A program made the position numbers and the translations under genes. The notes beneath the pieces are model-generated. The model did not search any database, was not told the DNA's origin, and was given only the letters and a program-made list of their open reading frames with translations. 64,000 bases of DNA from Dendrolimus kikuchii (Eukaryota; Arthropoda; Insecta; Lepidoptera; Lasiocampidae), in assembly GCA_019925095.2 (NCBI GenBank), contig CM034398.1, forward strand, positions 7,331,001 to 7,395,000. Direction: 5' to 3'. Positions 21,875-31,720 of the stretch are shown here, in pieces. Every line of letters begins with the position of its first letter. Position 1 is the first letter of the stretch.

Positions 21875-22055
21875 TAGGCCTCATACGCACTATGCGATCA
21901 ATCGGATTGGCAGTAGTCGGAATCGCATCGGATTGGTAATCTGCACCCGTTACTGCATATAGCAACCTTTCGGCTGATCGGCAATAAGCCCGCTGTTCCA
22001 GCGATCGGAAGGTTTTGCCGGCAGCCACGGCGTGGTGCGTATAGAAATCACTTTT
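21875..22055. repeat. G+C-rich candidate MITE
   Basis: A G+C-rich island with repeated GATCNGATTGG-like words. The left end CATACGCACTATGCGATC resembles the reverse complement of the right end (GTGGTGCGTATAG). The arms are short, no clear target duplication is visible, and the call is tentative. Confidence 0.35.
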
Positions 22056-22187
22056 AAATACATTTTCTTACCTAAGACTAGTCGGACGGTTATTGGACTG
22101 TGACTAGGCACATAGTGAGTGTGAATGCTTAGTGATGCGGCGGTGGTGAGTTGTTTTTAAATAATTGTGGACTTTATCAAATTATAG

Positions 22188-22284
22188 AAGCAATTATGTG
22201 TAAGAATAAGCCTAAATGGCACTCTGTTGTTCGTGCCTACCCCGCGAGGGAACTGGCGTGAAGTTATGTATGTATGTATGTATG
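22188..22284 (+). mobile_element. family A RTE-like retrotransposon, 97-bp stub
   Basis: Keeps only the last codons (KNKPKWHSVVRAYPARELA equivalent) and a TATG tail. It is flanked by a perfect 13-bp duplication, TATCAAATTATAG, at 22175-22187 and 22285-22297. Confidence 0.85.
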
Positions 22285-22724
22285 TATCAAATTATAGGGA
22301 AAATGAGAAGAGTGAAAGAAGGGGAGTAGGGGGAGAGAGCACGCACTTACATACCTGTTTGATGTAATGAAACAGCGGCTCCTTGTCTCCTTTTATTCCA
22401 CTTTATCAATACACTTGTATTATGTTGTGAGACATTTAATTTTAATATATTTAAATAAGCAACAAAGCGATAGGGTTTAAAATATTTATAGTGTTTTATT
22501 ATAACGTGTGTTGTTTATTTAAATGCATTTTTATCTAAATATTACATTTAAGCGGTGCGACTCGGAGCGGTATTTAATATATTATTTTAAGTGTATTTTA
22601 ATTTATTTTAAATATTTACATTGTGAAGCATTTTAATTTTGTGATATGATGACGATGAATGAATTTGAAGTGCGTGCGATAAAAGAATAAGCCGTCAGAT
22701 TGAAAGAGATAATTTTATCTTATG

Positions 22725-22753
22725 CTAATATATAAAGCTGAAGAGTTTGTTTG
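22725..22753 (-). repeat. CTTCGTCCGCGTGG repeat copy 2, outer end
   Basis: TGCTAATATATAAAGCTGAA and GAGTTTGTTTG form the outer end of the repeat that resumes at 23302. The family A insertion separates the two parts. Confidence 0.65.
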
Positions 22754-23301
22754 AAACCTCAGAACCTCAGCCAGAAGGCCCAGCTCGCCGTACACAACGC
22801 GGTGCTGGTACCTACGCTCACGTATGGATGCGAGAGTTGGGTATGGAAGAGAGAGCATGAAAGTAGAGTAAACGCGGTCGAGATGCGAGCACTGCGCAAA
22901 ATCTGCGGAGTGACGCTCGCGGACCGCGTTCGTAATACCGAAGTAAGAAAGAGAGTTGGTCTGAAAAAGAGTGTCGGGGTGAAGGTAAGGAAAGGAATGC
23001 TCCGGTGGTTCGGGCATGTGGAAAGAATGCATGATGAAAGAATGACTAAACAGATATACAATGCAAAAGTGGATGGATGCAGAAGTCGTGGAAGGTCACG
23101 ACACACCTTCCATGATCAAATTGATCGTGTACTAGCAGAAGGTGATGTTAAGAACAGACGAGTGTGCATGACAAGAGTTATGAATGTCAAAGAAGCAAGT
23201 GAGGTGTGTAAGAATAAGCCTAAATGGCACTCTGTTGTTCGTGCCTACCCCGCAAGGGAACTGGCGTGAAGTTATATATGTATGTATGTATGTATGTATG
23301 T
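22754..23301 (+). mobile_element. family A RTE-like retrotransposon, 548-bp copy
   Basis: Encodes NLSQKAQLAVHNAVLVPTLT, YGCESWVWKREHESRVNAVE, RKGMLRWFGHVERMHDERMT and ends VVRAYPARELA, with no stop inside (frame 22751-23269, 172 codons). Compared with the 27.5-kb copy it lacks three residues (RSL) after EGDV, an in-frame 9-bp deletion. Flanking duplication: AAGAGTTTGTTTG at 22741-22753 and 23302-23314. The tail is about seven TATG units. Confidence 0.9.
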
Positions 23302-23540
23302 AAGAGTTTGTTTGTTTGTTTATTTACTTGAACGCGCTAATCTCAGGAACTAGATTAAAAAAAACTCTTTCAGTGTTAGATAGCCCATTTTTCGAGGAAG
23401 ACTATAAGTTATATATCATCACGCCAAGATCAATAGGAGCGGAGCACCAATGAAGAATATTTCAAAATCGTTGGTTTTTTTTTACTTACTTTTTTTTAAA
23501 CTATTCCACGCGGACGAAGTCGCGGACAGAAGCTAGTTTA
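23302..23540 (-). repeat. CTTCGTCCGCGTGG repeat copy 2, main part
   Basis: GCGCTAATCTCAGGAAC, CTTTCAGTGTTAGATAGCCC, TTTTTCGAGGAAGACTATAA, ATATATCATCACGCC and CCACGCGGACGAAGTCGCGG, ending AGCTAGTTT. In reverse orientation it aligns with 10312-10540. Confidence 0.75.
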
Positions 23541-23544
23541 AATA

Positions 23545-24040
23545 TAATGGGAGAAAAGTTTTTATAGCCAAAAGGGTTATATGGCGATACCACTCAGCGC
23601 TTAACTATTCCACTTGAACCGCCCGCTCGGTCCGCGGCGGACTCCACGCACCCACTTCGCTGCCACAAGATTCATAAAAGGAATTATCTGCAAAACCGGC
23701 TCGCTTAGACCGTTCCCCGCGTCGCTTCCACTGTGTTCGTGCACTAAGAACCTGAAACATTGAACGACGTTCGTTAAATCAGCGAAATGTCATGGGCGCA
23801 CGGGCTTGCTATAAAAATGTACAAAATTTAGGAATTCATAAGCTTCCGGGTTGCCTACTGGCGAGATAAATTTCATTTCCACCGTTATTAAAATTCATCT
23901 GTTGATTAATGTACGATGACTTTAGGACCGTGCCAAAAGTGTATTTTTTACTTTTACGTTCGTCGTTTTTGATTTGTTATAGCACAGTAATATCGTAAAG
24001 TTAAATAAGGATGTATTTGAAGGAATGAAATTGTAGGAAG
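23545..24040. other. no gene; G+C-richer patch
   Basis: 23595-23790 is G+C-richer (CCGCCCGCTCGGTCCGCGGC) but has no long open frame on either strand and no match within the window. Confidence 0.35.
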
Positions 24041-24044
24041 TGTC

Positions 24045-24515
24045 ATGAATAATTTTATAACAATAATAAGGTTAAGTTTTTTCAAGCTCTACCAGCAGTT
24101 CATTTCAATAGGCCAGTCTTTTTTCACGTTTATTATAAAGATGTCTGTGGGAGCAATTCTATATGGCGTATGTATCTATACAGGAATAATTACCAGCCAT
24201 TTAGCATTTTCTAATGGGCTGAAATTGCTGATTGGGACAATGCATGCAAGCTTTCCAAAATTCTGGGCCATTATTAAATTTTGTGACTCTAAAAGACAAT
24301 CATGTTACTATAATGATTTATTTTGTATAAAAGAAAGAAAATGTTTATTTCTAAAGATGCGATACACACTAAACAACAGGACATATATAACAAAAAACAT
24401 ATTTAAAAAAAAATGTATAATTTGTGACGACATTTGGGTTACAATAGTGATTTATTTTATACTTTCTAAGTTACAATCGTTAAATTTAAGTAAGACAGAC
24501 ACGACAAAAACATAA
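24045..24515 (+). CDS. unexplained 156-codon open frame
   Basis: ATG to stop without interruption, 156 codons, unrelated to any repeat family I recognise here. The product would be basic with a hydrophobic stretch around residues 27-55 (FFTFIIKMSVGAILYGVCIY and onward), a Cys-rich middle (CDSKRQSCYYNDLFC) and a second hydrophobic segment near residue 130 (WVTIVIYFIL). Codons follow the local A+T-rich composition (many AAA, ATA, TTT), unlike a typical insect coding exon. A rough base-composition estimate makes a frame this long unexpected by chance in 64 kb, but not impossible. I see no TATA box or splice signals that I trust. It could be a small membrane protein, a relic or chance. Confidence 0.2.
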   Translation: MNNFITIIRLSFFKLYQQFISIGQSFFTFIIKMSVGAILYGVCIYTGIITSHLAFSNGLKLLIGTMHASFPKFWAIIKFCDSKRQSCYYNDLFCIKERKCLFLKMRYTLNNRTYITKNIFKKKCIICDDIWVTIVIYFILSKLQSLNLSKTDTTKT

Positions 24516-24519
24516 AAGC

Positions 24520-25530
24520 ACGGAAAGAATGGCTTGATACCTCCCTACCCTTGACGTAAGAACGAGTAGTAGAGAAAGAGCAGCATTCTAAGTATGTATA
24601 TCAAACACAAACAACAACAAAAATATTTCAGAATCGTTGTGTTACCTCAGCTAGATATACTACAGTGTCTAAGGTATATTCGTGGAGACCCCACTCGATA
24701 GCTTTCACAAGATAATGTAGAATTAGATCGTTTCTATAGTCAGTAGAATTCGCGCCAGTGCTACCCCAAACATGATAGAGACGGGTGGACTGGCCCTATT
24801 TACATATGACTAAATATGAGCTCTGCTAGCGAATACGTTCGCGTGTGTTCGGCTTGTGACAGTTACGTACTCGATCCTATAAATTACGCTACGGTGTGAC
24901 AAAAACTTGTTTTCGCAAATATTTCTACATGTGTTTCGTCCGGTCATCTGTGGAAAGGACCGCAATCACGTGAAGGTGTTTGCTTAATTTTCCACATGTA
25001 ATGAGTTTTTAATACGCTTTAATACTTGACCCCAAACTATGTTTATGTTCCCGCTTATAGAATTATGATACAGGATATTCATAGATAAAAGGAGGTAAGA
25101 AATTGAAAATATATTTCTGTCTTTTTCTATTGATTTGGTAAAAAAGAACAAAAATCAGTTTTATTATCTTTAGTTATATTTTTGAGATGTTATAATATAC
25201 ATATTTGATTATGTAGACAAGTGCATAATCGAAGTAAATATTTATATTTTAAGACCAATTCAAAATTAAACAACTACTTAGTTATTAATTTGTCATTCAA
25301 AAATTCTAATTTTCTTAAATTCATTGAGAAATTGTCAATTAGTTACATGTTCCATATAGATTTTTACTAACATAATTATAAAAGTACTATTTAATAAAAT
25401 TAACTTAAAAATCTTCATATATAAAAATTAACTATAAACTTACCAAATATATGCAGTTTGAACCTAGGAATTACAAAAGGTGGTAATCATCTAAAAATAG
25501 ACGTCTTGGGATATATACTATATACAAAAT
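24520..25530. other. AT-rich, no gene
   Basis: No supported coding or repeat feature. Confidence 0.35.
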
Positions 25531-25534
25531 AAAA

Positions 25535-25790
25535 TAAAAGTAATCAATACAAATAAAAAAACTCTAACAAATATATACACTAAAATGAAACACTAGAAAC
25601 TGCAATCGGGCCAGCCTGACCAGACCACTGTCACTGGGTAGTGTGCCTAGAATGCTGGCAGCATTAATTCGCTGAATACATACACTAATTCTTTGGGTGA
25701 GGTAAGCTCCAGGCTCCCGGTCTCCTGTGGCTTAGACCAGCCGGTTTTTGATATTTTAAAAAAGTTTGTGGGTACTTACCCCCCACGATC
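25535..25790 (-). pseudogene. family G RT-element C-terminal relic
   Basis: The minus strand reads KNRLV, an in-frame stop, ATGDREPGAYLTQRISVCIQ, then RINAASILGTLPSDSGLVRL. This is the C-terminal tail of a reverse-transcriptase-bearing element (pattern RIS..IQR.NAASILGT.P). One nonsense codon is visible near 25745. The paralogue at 11.07 kb is split by a family A insertion. Confidence 0.75.
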
Positions 25791-25794
25791 CCAA

Positions 25795-26280
25795 CGTCTC
25801 CATTCCAAATTATTGATCTAATCTAGCGAAAGCGCGGTCGCAATTTTTGGCATAAGTGGATTCACTATTATAAAACACGAACGATTCAAAATTCAATGCT
25901 TCAGTAGGGTCTATTCAGACCAACATTTCAACTATCAATAATTCAGATAAAATATTACAAATATTCATGAATGAAGTGGAGAAAAATATTTAATTAAAGA
26001 GATCTATACTTAGCATCAATTTATCATACAATTATATTATTAATTAGTACGTAACACTGTTCAATTAATAGAATTACGAGCCGCGATCGCTGTAACGCAA
26101 ATTGATACATTCTCAATAATTAATTACGTATGATTAATCAATGTGTGTAGAACGTTATAATGACATACTTGGGGTTGTTACTGAGGACAATAAAGTATAA
26201 GTCAGAATTATTTGGATGAATAGTCCATTATAAAGTAGAAAATCAGTCACGTGTAAAACTAACTGCGGTAACTATTAATG
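25795..26280. other. AT-rich, no gene
   Basis: No supported feature. Confidence 0.35.
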
Positions 26281-26284
26281 AACA

Positions 26285-26402
26285 AAATCAATTTATTGTT
26301 CGCCAGAAACTTAAAATAAGTTTTTGTCAACTAGTTTACGATTAGTTTGAACAAAAAGCAGCCTTATCTCTTAAAGCGATCTCTTCCAAGTTACCTCATT
26401 GA
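26285..26402 (-). mobile_element. family F LINE tail, degenerate copy
   Basis: TCAATTTATTGTTCGCCAGA and GCAGCCTTATCTCTTAAAGC, GATCTCTTCCAAGTTACC follow the family F tail order with several substitutions. Confidence 0.6.
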
Positions 26403-26404
26403 TT

Positions 26405-26800
26405 GCGATAAAATAATATAGGGTACTCGCGACTTCGGCCACGTTGGAGGAAATAAGCTAATTTTTACGTGTCCTAACAAATTGAAAGCGCTCCCGGAAA
26501 ACGTCCCGCGAGATTACCGGGATTTAAAGTATCACAGATTTTTATGACAGAGAAATTGCTATTGTTCAGTGAGAACATTACTACATCGGAAGCCGATTGT
26601 TTTTCAATCGCTTAACGTTAAACCGCTCCCAAGAAAATTACCGTAGGATTCTCGAGATATAAAGTACCGCATATTTTAATTTCAAGAATTTGATATCGAT
26701 CAGTGAAAACCGCATCGAAAACGGCCCAGTAATTTTTTCAAACCCAAAATCTAAAAAATAAAAGACAACATTTTTATAATATTATACATAACAGACAGCG
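26405..26800 (+). repeat. CTCCCGG repeat, copy 2
   Basis: GTACTCGCGACTTCGGCCACG, then AATAAGCTAATTTTTACGTG, GCGCTCCCGGAAAACGTCCC, a second CCGCTCCCAAGAAAA block, CGATCAGTGAAAACCGCATC and CGGCCCAGTAA. Matches 21078-21465. Confidence 0.6.
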
Positions 26801-26826
26801 TTATTACATTTTATATAAATAAAAAA

Positions 26827-27122
26827 GTCGTAGTAGCGTAATGGCTAGCGCACTCGTTCTAGACTCAAAGGGCGCGGGCTCGATACTGGTCGGAACGCAT
26901 GCAGCACTTAGGCAATTTTACGACCTAATGTACATATTGTTACAATTACTATATGCTAACAACGGTGAAAGAAAACATCGTGACGCGAACGTGCACATCG
27001 AGATAACCGATGTGTCAAACCTGCCAAGCGACCTTGGACAAGCGTGGCTGGTATATTGTCCGTTCCCCTTATAATGGGAGGTCCGAGCCCAGCAGTGGGA
27101 TATTTATGGGCTGGTATTAAAT
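26827..27122 (+). mobile_element. SINE-T, tRNA-derived SINE, plus copy
   Basis: The head has RNA polymerase III promoter-like boxes: TGGCTAGCGCAC (A box) and GGCTCGATACT (B box), about 40 bp apart. The body follows (GCACTTAGGCAATTTTACGA ... AAAACATCGTGACGCGAACG), and the tail holds GCCCAGCAGTGGGATATTTA. The run of 77 open codons from 26841 is incidental. It is paired tail-to-tail with the next element. Confidence 0.75.
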
Positions 27123-27460
27123 ATTATATACATATTATAGAAATGCATGATAATAACAGCCCATAAATGTTTCAATGCTGAGGCTTGGGCATATCTTTTC
27201 TATAGAGAAACGGACATTATACCCCGCTACGCTTGTCTGAAACGGATTGAGAGGTTTACCACAACTGTCATCTCGATATGCGGGTTTCATGACGATGTTT
27301 TCGTTCACTGTTAGCACGTGATAATCGTAAAAATATGCACATTAGGTCTGAGAACTGCCTAAGTGGTGCGTGCTTTTAGATCAGGATTCGTAATCGTGCC
27401 CTTCACCTTCAATTTTGGGACGCGAGTACACTAACTACTAAGCTACCTCTTTTATAAAAT
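27123..27460 (-). mobile_element. SINE-T, tRNA-derived SINE, minus copy
   Basis: On the minus strand: GTAGCTTAGTAGTTAGTG (A box region) and CACGATTACGAATCC (B box region) at the head near 27450-27380, then CACCACTTAGGCAGTT, ATCGTCATG and ATGTCCGTTTCTC. Homologous along its body to 26827-27122. Confidence 0.7.
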
Positions 27461-27490
27461 TATTAGAAGATGAAAAAGGAAAGTAAAATA

Positions 27491-27492
<2 letters not shown>

Positions 27493-27521
<29 letters not shown>

Positions 27522-29023
27522 ACTTCACGCCAGTTCCCTTGCGGGGTAGGCACGAACAACAGAGCGCCATTTAGGCCCATTCTTACACACCTCACTTGCT
27601 TCTTTGACATTCATAACTCTTGTCATGCACACTCGTCTGTTCTTAAGGCTCCTGACATCACCCTCCGCTAGTACACGATCAATTTGATCATGGAAGGTGT
27701 GTCGTGGCCTTCCACGACTTCTGCATCCATCCACTTTTGCATTGTATATCTGTTTAGTCATTCTTTCATCATGCATTCTTTCCACATGCCCGAACCACCG
27801 GAGCATTCCTTTCCTTACCTTCACCCCGACACTCTCTTTCAGACCAACTCTCTTTCTTACATCGGTATTACGAACGCGGTCCGCGAGCGTCACTCCGCAG
27901 ATTTTGCGCAGTGCTCGCATCTCAACCGCGTTTACTCTACTTTCATGCTCTCTCTTCCATACCCAACTCTCGCTTCCATACGTGAGCGTAGGTACCAGCA
28001 CCGCGTTGTGTATGGCGAGCTGGGCCTTCTGGCTGAGGTTCTTAGCGCCTAGAAGTTTACCTAACGCTCCATTCAAACTATTCCCCAAATTTACTCTTCT
28101 TTCTATATCAGCGGTGTACCTTCCATCCCTGCTAAAAGCACATCCAAGATATACAAACTCATTCACTTGCTCCAGCATAACATCATCGACCATTATCCTT
28201 GCATTCGTTCTGGTTTCTTCTCTTTCAAACACCATAACCTTTGTTTTCTTCGCATTCAAATGTAAGCCTCTCGCCTGACAGTCATCATTCATCATTGTGT
28301 CTAGTGTTTGCAGTTCTGATGGCGATTCGGCTAAAAGCACGGCATCATCCGCATAAAGCAAGGTGCTTACAACTAGATCACTCATTCGCACCCCAACATC
28401 CATCAATCTTATTCTCTGGAGACAATCGTCCAGGTATAGGATGAACAGCAAAGCCGACAGCACGCAGCCCTGCCTGACGCCAATATTGACGTCAAACCAG
28501 GGCGACAGGCTGCCATCCACTCGCACGCATGCCATACAGTCCTCGTAAGTGGACTGCACAGCACGCATCAATTGGCCATTAATCCCATATCCGGGCAATA
28601 TGTCCCAGAGCTCCTTCCGCACAACCCTGTCAAATGCTTTCTCTAGATCCACAAAACCGCAGAAAACCTTCCGGCCCATAGCCAGCTGCTTCTCTACGAT
28701 ATTGCGGAGAGAGAAAACTTGATCCATACATCCCCTTCCATTTCTGAAGCCACCTTGTGCATCCCACAGTAATCCATCGGATACCACTCTCATTCTCTTT
28801 TCAATAATCTTCGTATACACTTTAGATGCTGTGCTGATCAAACTGATGGCCCTGTAGCTGGCGCACTCCATACGTGACCCCTTGCCTTTATACAAGGGCA
28901 CGATGACAGCGCGCCTCCAGTCCTTGGGAACCTTTCCCGTTCTCCAGCACAAGTTGCATAAGGACAGGAAAGCGTCCCGGACGCAGGTTCCACCATATTT
29001 GATCATCTCAGCAGACACACTGT
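27493..29023 (-). mobile_element. family A RTE-like retrotransposon, longest copy (1.53 kb)
   Basis: The 3' end carries a (CATA)n tail at 27493-27522 on the plus strand. The 5' junction is near 29023, where the protein homology stops. AAATATT on each side (27486-27492 and 29024-29030) is the likely target duplication. The endonuclease half of the element is missing, so it cannot move by itself, but the remaining reading frame is intact. This suggests a recent insertion from an active source elsewhere. Confidence 0.9.
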
Positions 29024-29090
29024 AAATATTTATTGACTTAATATACTCACAAGTAGTTAGGCTCGTACAAAGTCTAGGCGATATTGGCAT
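27525..29090 (-). pseudogene. 5'-truncated RTE-type reverse transcriptase frame
   Basis: 521 open codons, of which about the first 22 come from flanking DNA. Reverse-transcriptase blocks appear in order: AVIVPLYKGKGSRMECASYR (61-80), GGFRNGRGCMDQ (113-124), VFCGFVDLEKAFDRV (142-156, first catalytic Asp at 148), GVRQGCVLSALLF (204-216), LLYADDAVLLAES (244-256, YADD at 246-249) and GLHLNAKKTKVMVF (275-288). The C-terminal part has RWFGHVERMHDERMTKQIYN (431-450) and GRPRHTFHDQIDRVL (460-474). The apurinic endonuclease domain expected upstream in RTE elements is lost. The stop is followed almost directly by the tail, matching the very short 3' UTR known for RTE elements. Plus-strand frames at 27684-28548 are antisense shadows. 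Confidence 0.92.
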
Positions 29091-29154
29091 TTAATAAGAT
29101 GGCAACAAGTATCTAATTTGATTTGCCTCCCAACTACATAACTATGATTTAAAT

Positions 29155-29610
29155 CTGGGATTCTCAAACTATTTTGGGTAAGAGACCCCTTCTCCAAAAT
29201 GTACTGATATCTCAGACCCCCCATAGCCAATTTACTTTAAAAATACTATCTCTAGTTTTTTTCGTATTGGTAAAAAATACTTACCAACTTAAAAAATTTG
29301 CGGTTGGTTAAGTGAGTAAACTTGACATTTTCTCATCAAACTTTAACAAAATAAATAGACAAAATTCAGTGAATATCAATTGTCATTAGCAATTATTAAA
29401 ACAAATGACGTAAAAATACTTAACTAGACCATATTGAAAAAAAAAACAAATTTGTACATGTCACACAACTTATACAGTATCTTCAAAGTTTCAAACAAGA
29501 ACTTGTGTCTTTAAGAAAGGGGTCGATTTTTAAACCTCACCGACCCGTAAAATCCGTTTTCATTTATGTCGACCCCTGGGGGTCGATATCTACCACTTTG
29601 GGAATCCCTG
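29155..29610. mobile_element. hAT-like non-autonomous DNA transposon
   Basis: The left end CTGGGATTCTCAAACTATTTT-type sequence is inverted at the right end (reverse complement CAGGGATTCCCAAAGTGG). Both ends continue into a GACCCC-containing block. The 8-bp flanks ATTTAAAT (29147-29154) and GTTTAGAT (29611-29618) match at 6 of 8. Length 456 bp and no transposase frame. The CAGGG-type ends and 8-bp duplication are hAT features. Confidence 0.7.
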
Positions 29611-29994
29611 GTTTAGATAGATCAGATGCAAAATTTCAACATTTCTCCTAAGACTCAAAAACAAACAGGCGTTAGCAAGCAAATCAATGATTACAAATGT
29701 TTATCTTCACCATTTATTACCAGTAAAATCGGTTAATTTGTTTGCGGTCGGCCAGTAAAACATTATATGGCCCACTAACGCGATTACACAGTGGGGTTAA
29801 CGATACCCTAGGGACCGGGAAGTGATACCCGCTTTATTTATAACTGAGTTCGACCTGCATCCTTTTTATTTTGGGATACTAAAAACAGTCACTTTGTTTT
29901 GGATCTTTCTCTGTTAGTGTATGCTTAGTTGCGAAGGATGTCCATTAACGGTTTTATTGCTACTGTTTTAGGAGACTATATTTGCGAGCTTTAG

Positions 29995-30160
29995 GAATCT
30001 GGATTGACCATTTTGACAAGGTTTTCCCATAGCGCTACGATGTGGAATTTGTTAAAAATTTCTTATAACATTATTTCAAGGTTGGTAGGATCTTAGTTAA
30101 AACCTCTGGTGTTGCTTTCCATAGGCGACGATAATTACTTGCCATCTAATTTAGATATAT
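29995..30160 (+). mobile_element. family E LINE tail, degenerate copy
   Basis: AGCGCTACGATGTGGAATTT, TCAAGGTTGGTAGGATCTTA, CCTCTGGTGTTG and CATAGGCGACGATAATTAC match the end of the LINE frames at 31.0 and 35.1 kb, with many substitutions. Confidence 0.6.
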
Positions 30161-30164
30161 AATT

Positions 30165-30465
30165 ATAGTGAGAAAATGTAATAAAAAAACATATAATAAT
30201 TTTTTAATAAAATAAAGAAATAATTAGAAAGCCATCAAACCCTGAAAAGATAGACAGGGAGTAAAAGTACATATATAAAAGAGAGGAAAAAGAAAAAAAA
30301 ATTGTCAATTAAAAACTATTTTCCATTAGGTGGACTGCCACTCTGTCTGCTTTAACACAATTAAAAAGAAGACGGTAAAATATATAAAATACTAGCGTTT
30401 TTCCAGCGTGAAAACCCTAGGTGCTAAGCTCTTTGGTACTTATATAAAAACTTAATTATAATCTT
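30165..30465. other. AT-rich, no gene
   Basis: No supported feature. Confidence 0.35.
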
Positions 30466-30467
30466 AA

Positions 30468-30675
30468 TATATATAAATTACGTTTCACGTTGTTTGTCCG
30501 CGATGGACTCCTAAACTACTTGCCGATTTTAATCAAATTTGCACACCGTGTGCAGTTTGATCCCACTTGGAAGATAGGATAGCTTACATTTGGACCCGAT
30601 AGGTGGCGCTGCAATCGGGTTCAAAATTTTATTTCTTCAGGGCAGAACAACGTCTGCCGGGACAGCTAGTTGTTA
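30468..30675 (+). repeat. dispersed repeat ending GGGACAGCTAGT
   Basis: AATATATATAAATTACGTTT, then GTTTGTCCGCGATGGACTCC, CAAATTTGCACACCGTGTGC, GGTGGCGCTGCAATCG and CTGCCGGGACAGCTAGT. I recall this as a common lepidopteran non-coding repeat. It shares the terminal AGCTAGT layout with the 12.4, 23.4 and 38.7-kb repeats. Confidence 0.6.
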
Positions 30676-30951
30676 TATGTAATACGAGTACAAACCTTCA
30701 ATCAATATTTATTATTGTAGTCAATATTTAACGTCTTTAACAATTACCTAATAACAATATCACATTACAAATAACGCATTAAACTCATCGCTACATCTGA
30801 ATGAAATGGTTAATAACTACAACATTATCCCAAATGAAAAAGGGACATAAGTTAAAAGTCCATGAACTAAACTGACATTTTTATGTTCTTAAGATTGTAT
30901 AATAATAGGAAAAGTAACTAAATACCTATGGATGTCAAGCTAAAGAAAATA

Positions 30952-31430
30952 TTTTTTTTATTGCCTGAAGCAGGCAAACAGGCGGACGGCCCACTTGATG
31001 GAAGGTGGTTACCGTCGCCTATGGACGTTTGCAACACCAGGGGCGTTGCCAACGCGTTGCCGACCTCTAAGAAATTTTATAACGCCCTTCTTAAACGACC
31101 CCATGTCGTAGCGCAAAGGGAAAACTTCGGCGGGAAGTTCTCTCCAGATCATTGTTGTACGCGGAGTAAACGTTCTAGAGAACCGTTGCGTAGTTGAGCG
31201 TGGGAGCTCCAGGAAATGGGGGTGAACATCCCGTCGATGGCGAGCGGTGCGGTTGTAAAAATGAGGCGTTGGCACCAGATCACACAGTTCCTCGGAACAC
31301 TCTCCGTTGTACAGGTGGTAGAATACGCAGAGGGACGCAAAGTCTCTCCGAAGGCTAAGCGATTATAAACCGCCTGTTAGTATGGGATCGTCGATTATAC
31401 GAACGGCGCGACGCTGGATAGACACTTATG
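30952..31430 (-). pseudogene. family E CR1/Jockey-like LINE 3' end with RT C-terminus
   Basis: Minus strand: RRAVRIIDDPILTGG, one in-frame stop, then LRRDFASLCVFYHLYNGECS, PHFYNRTARHRRDVHPHFLE, RFSRTFTPRTTMIWRELPAE, VFPLRYDMGSFKKGVIKFLR and GVANVHRRR before the stop (about 31009). The 3' UTR then runs GGCGACGGTAACCACCTTCC ... GCAATAAAAAAAATATT. About 120 codons after the internal stop are still open, so the copy is moderately old. The 5' reverse-transcriptase core is absent. Confidence 0.85.
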
Positions 31431-31460
31431 AAATATGCACTCATATTTCATAAGTGTTTC
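31416..31460. repeat. hairpin at LINE boundary
   Basis: ACACTTATGAAATATG and CATATTTCATAAGTGT are perfect 16-bp arms around a 4-bp loop. The flanking GATAG/CTATC extends pairing with a bulge. It lies exactly where family E homology ends. Confidence 0.8.
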
Positions 31461-31720
31461 GTCTATCTCTCGGAAACGATGTCATTTATCGAGATAAAAA
31501 GTATCTGTAGTTACAACCCAAGATATAAGCTAGTTTTGTTTCAAGTTTCATTTAAATCTGTTCAATAGTTTTCACGTGATGGTCTGACAGACTGACATTC
31601 TGACAAAAAATTTAATAATTGTATTTTCGGAATCTGCTGATTTATAATCTCCTGATTTTTGTTACATTTTTAAACGCATGGTATTCGAACCATTTACAGA
31701 TTTGTTATAGTATAGATAAT
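31455..31720 (+). repeat. dispersed repeat relic
   Basis: TTTCATTTAAATCTGTTCAA, TAGTTTTCACGTGATGG and GACAGACTGACATTCTGAC follow the order of a widespread insect non-coding repeat tail; diverged. Confidence 0.4.

Noticed and set aside
26841..26895. Possible tRNA gene (A and B box words)
   Set aside because: No cloverleaf closes with a 7-bp acceptor stem, and the homology continues into a 300-bp SINE body with a second copy adjacent.
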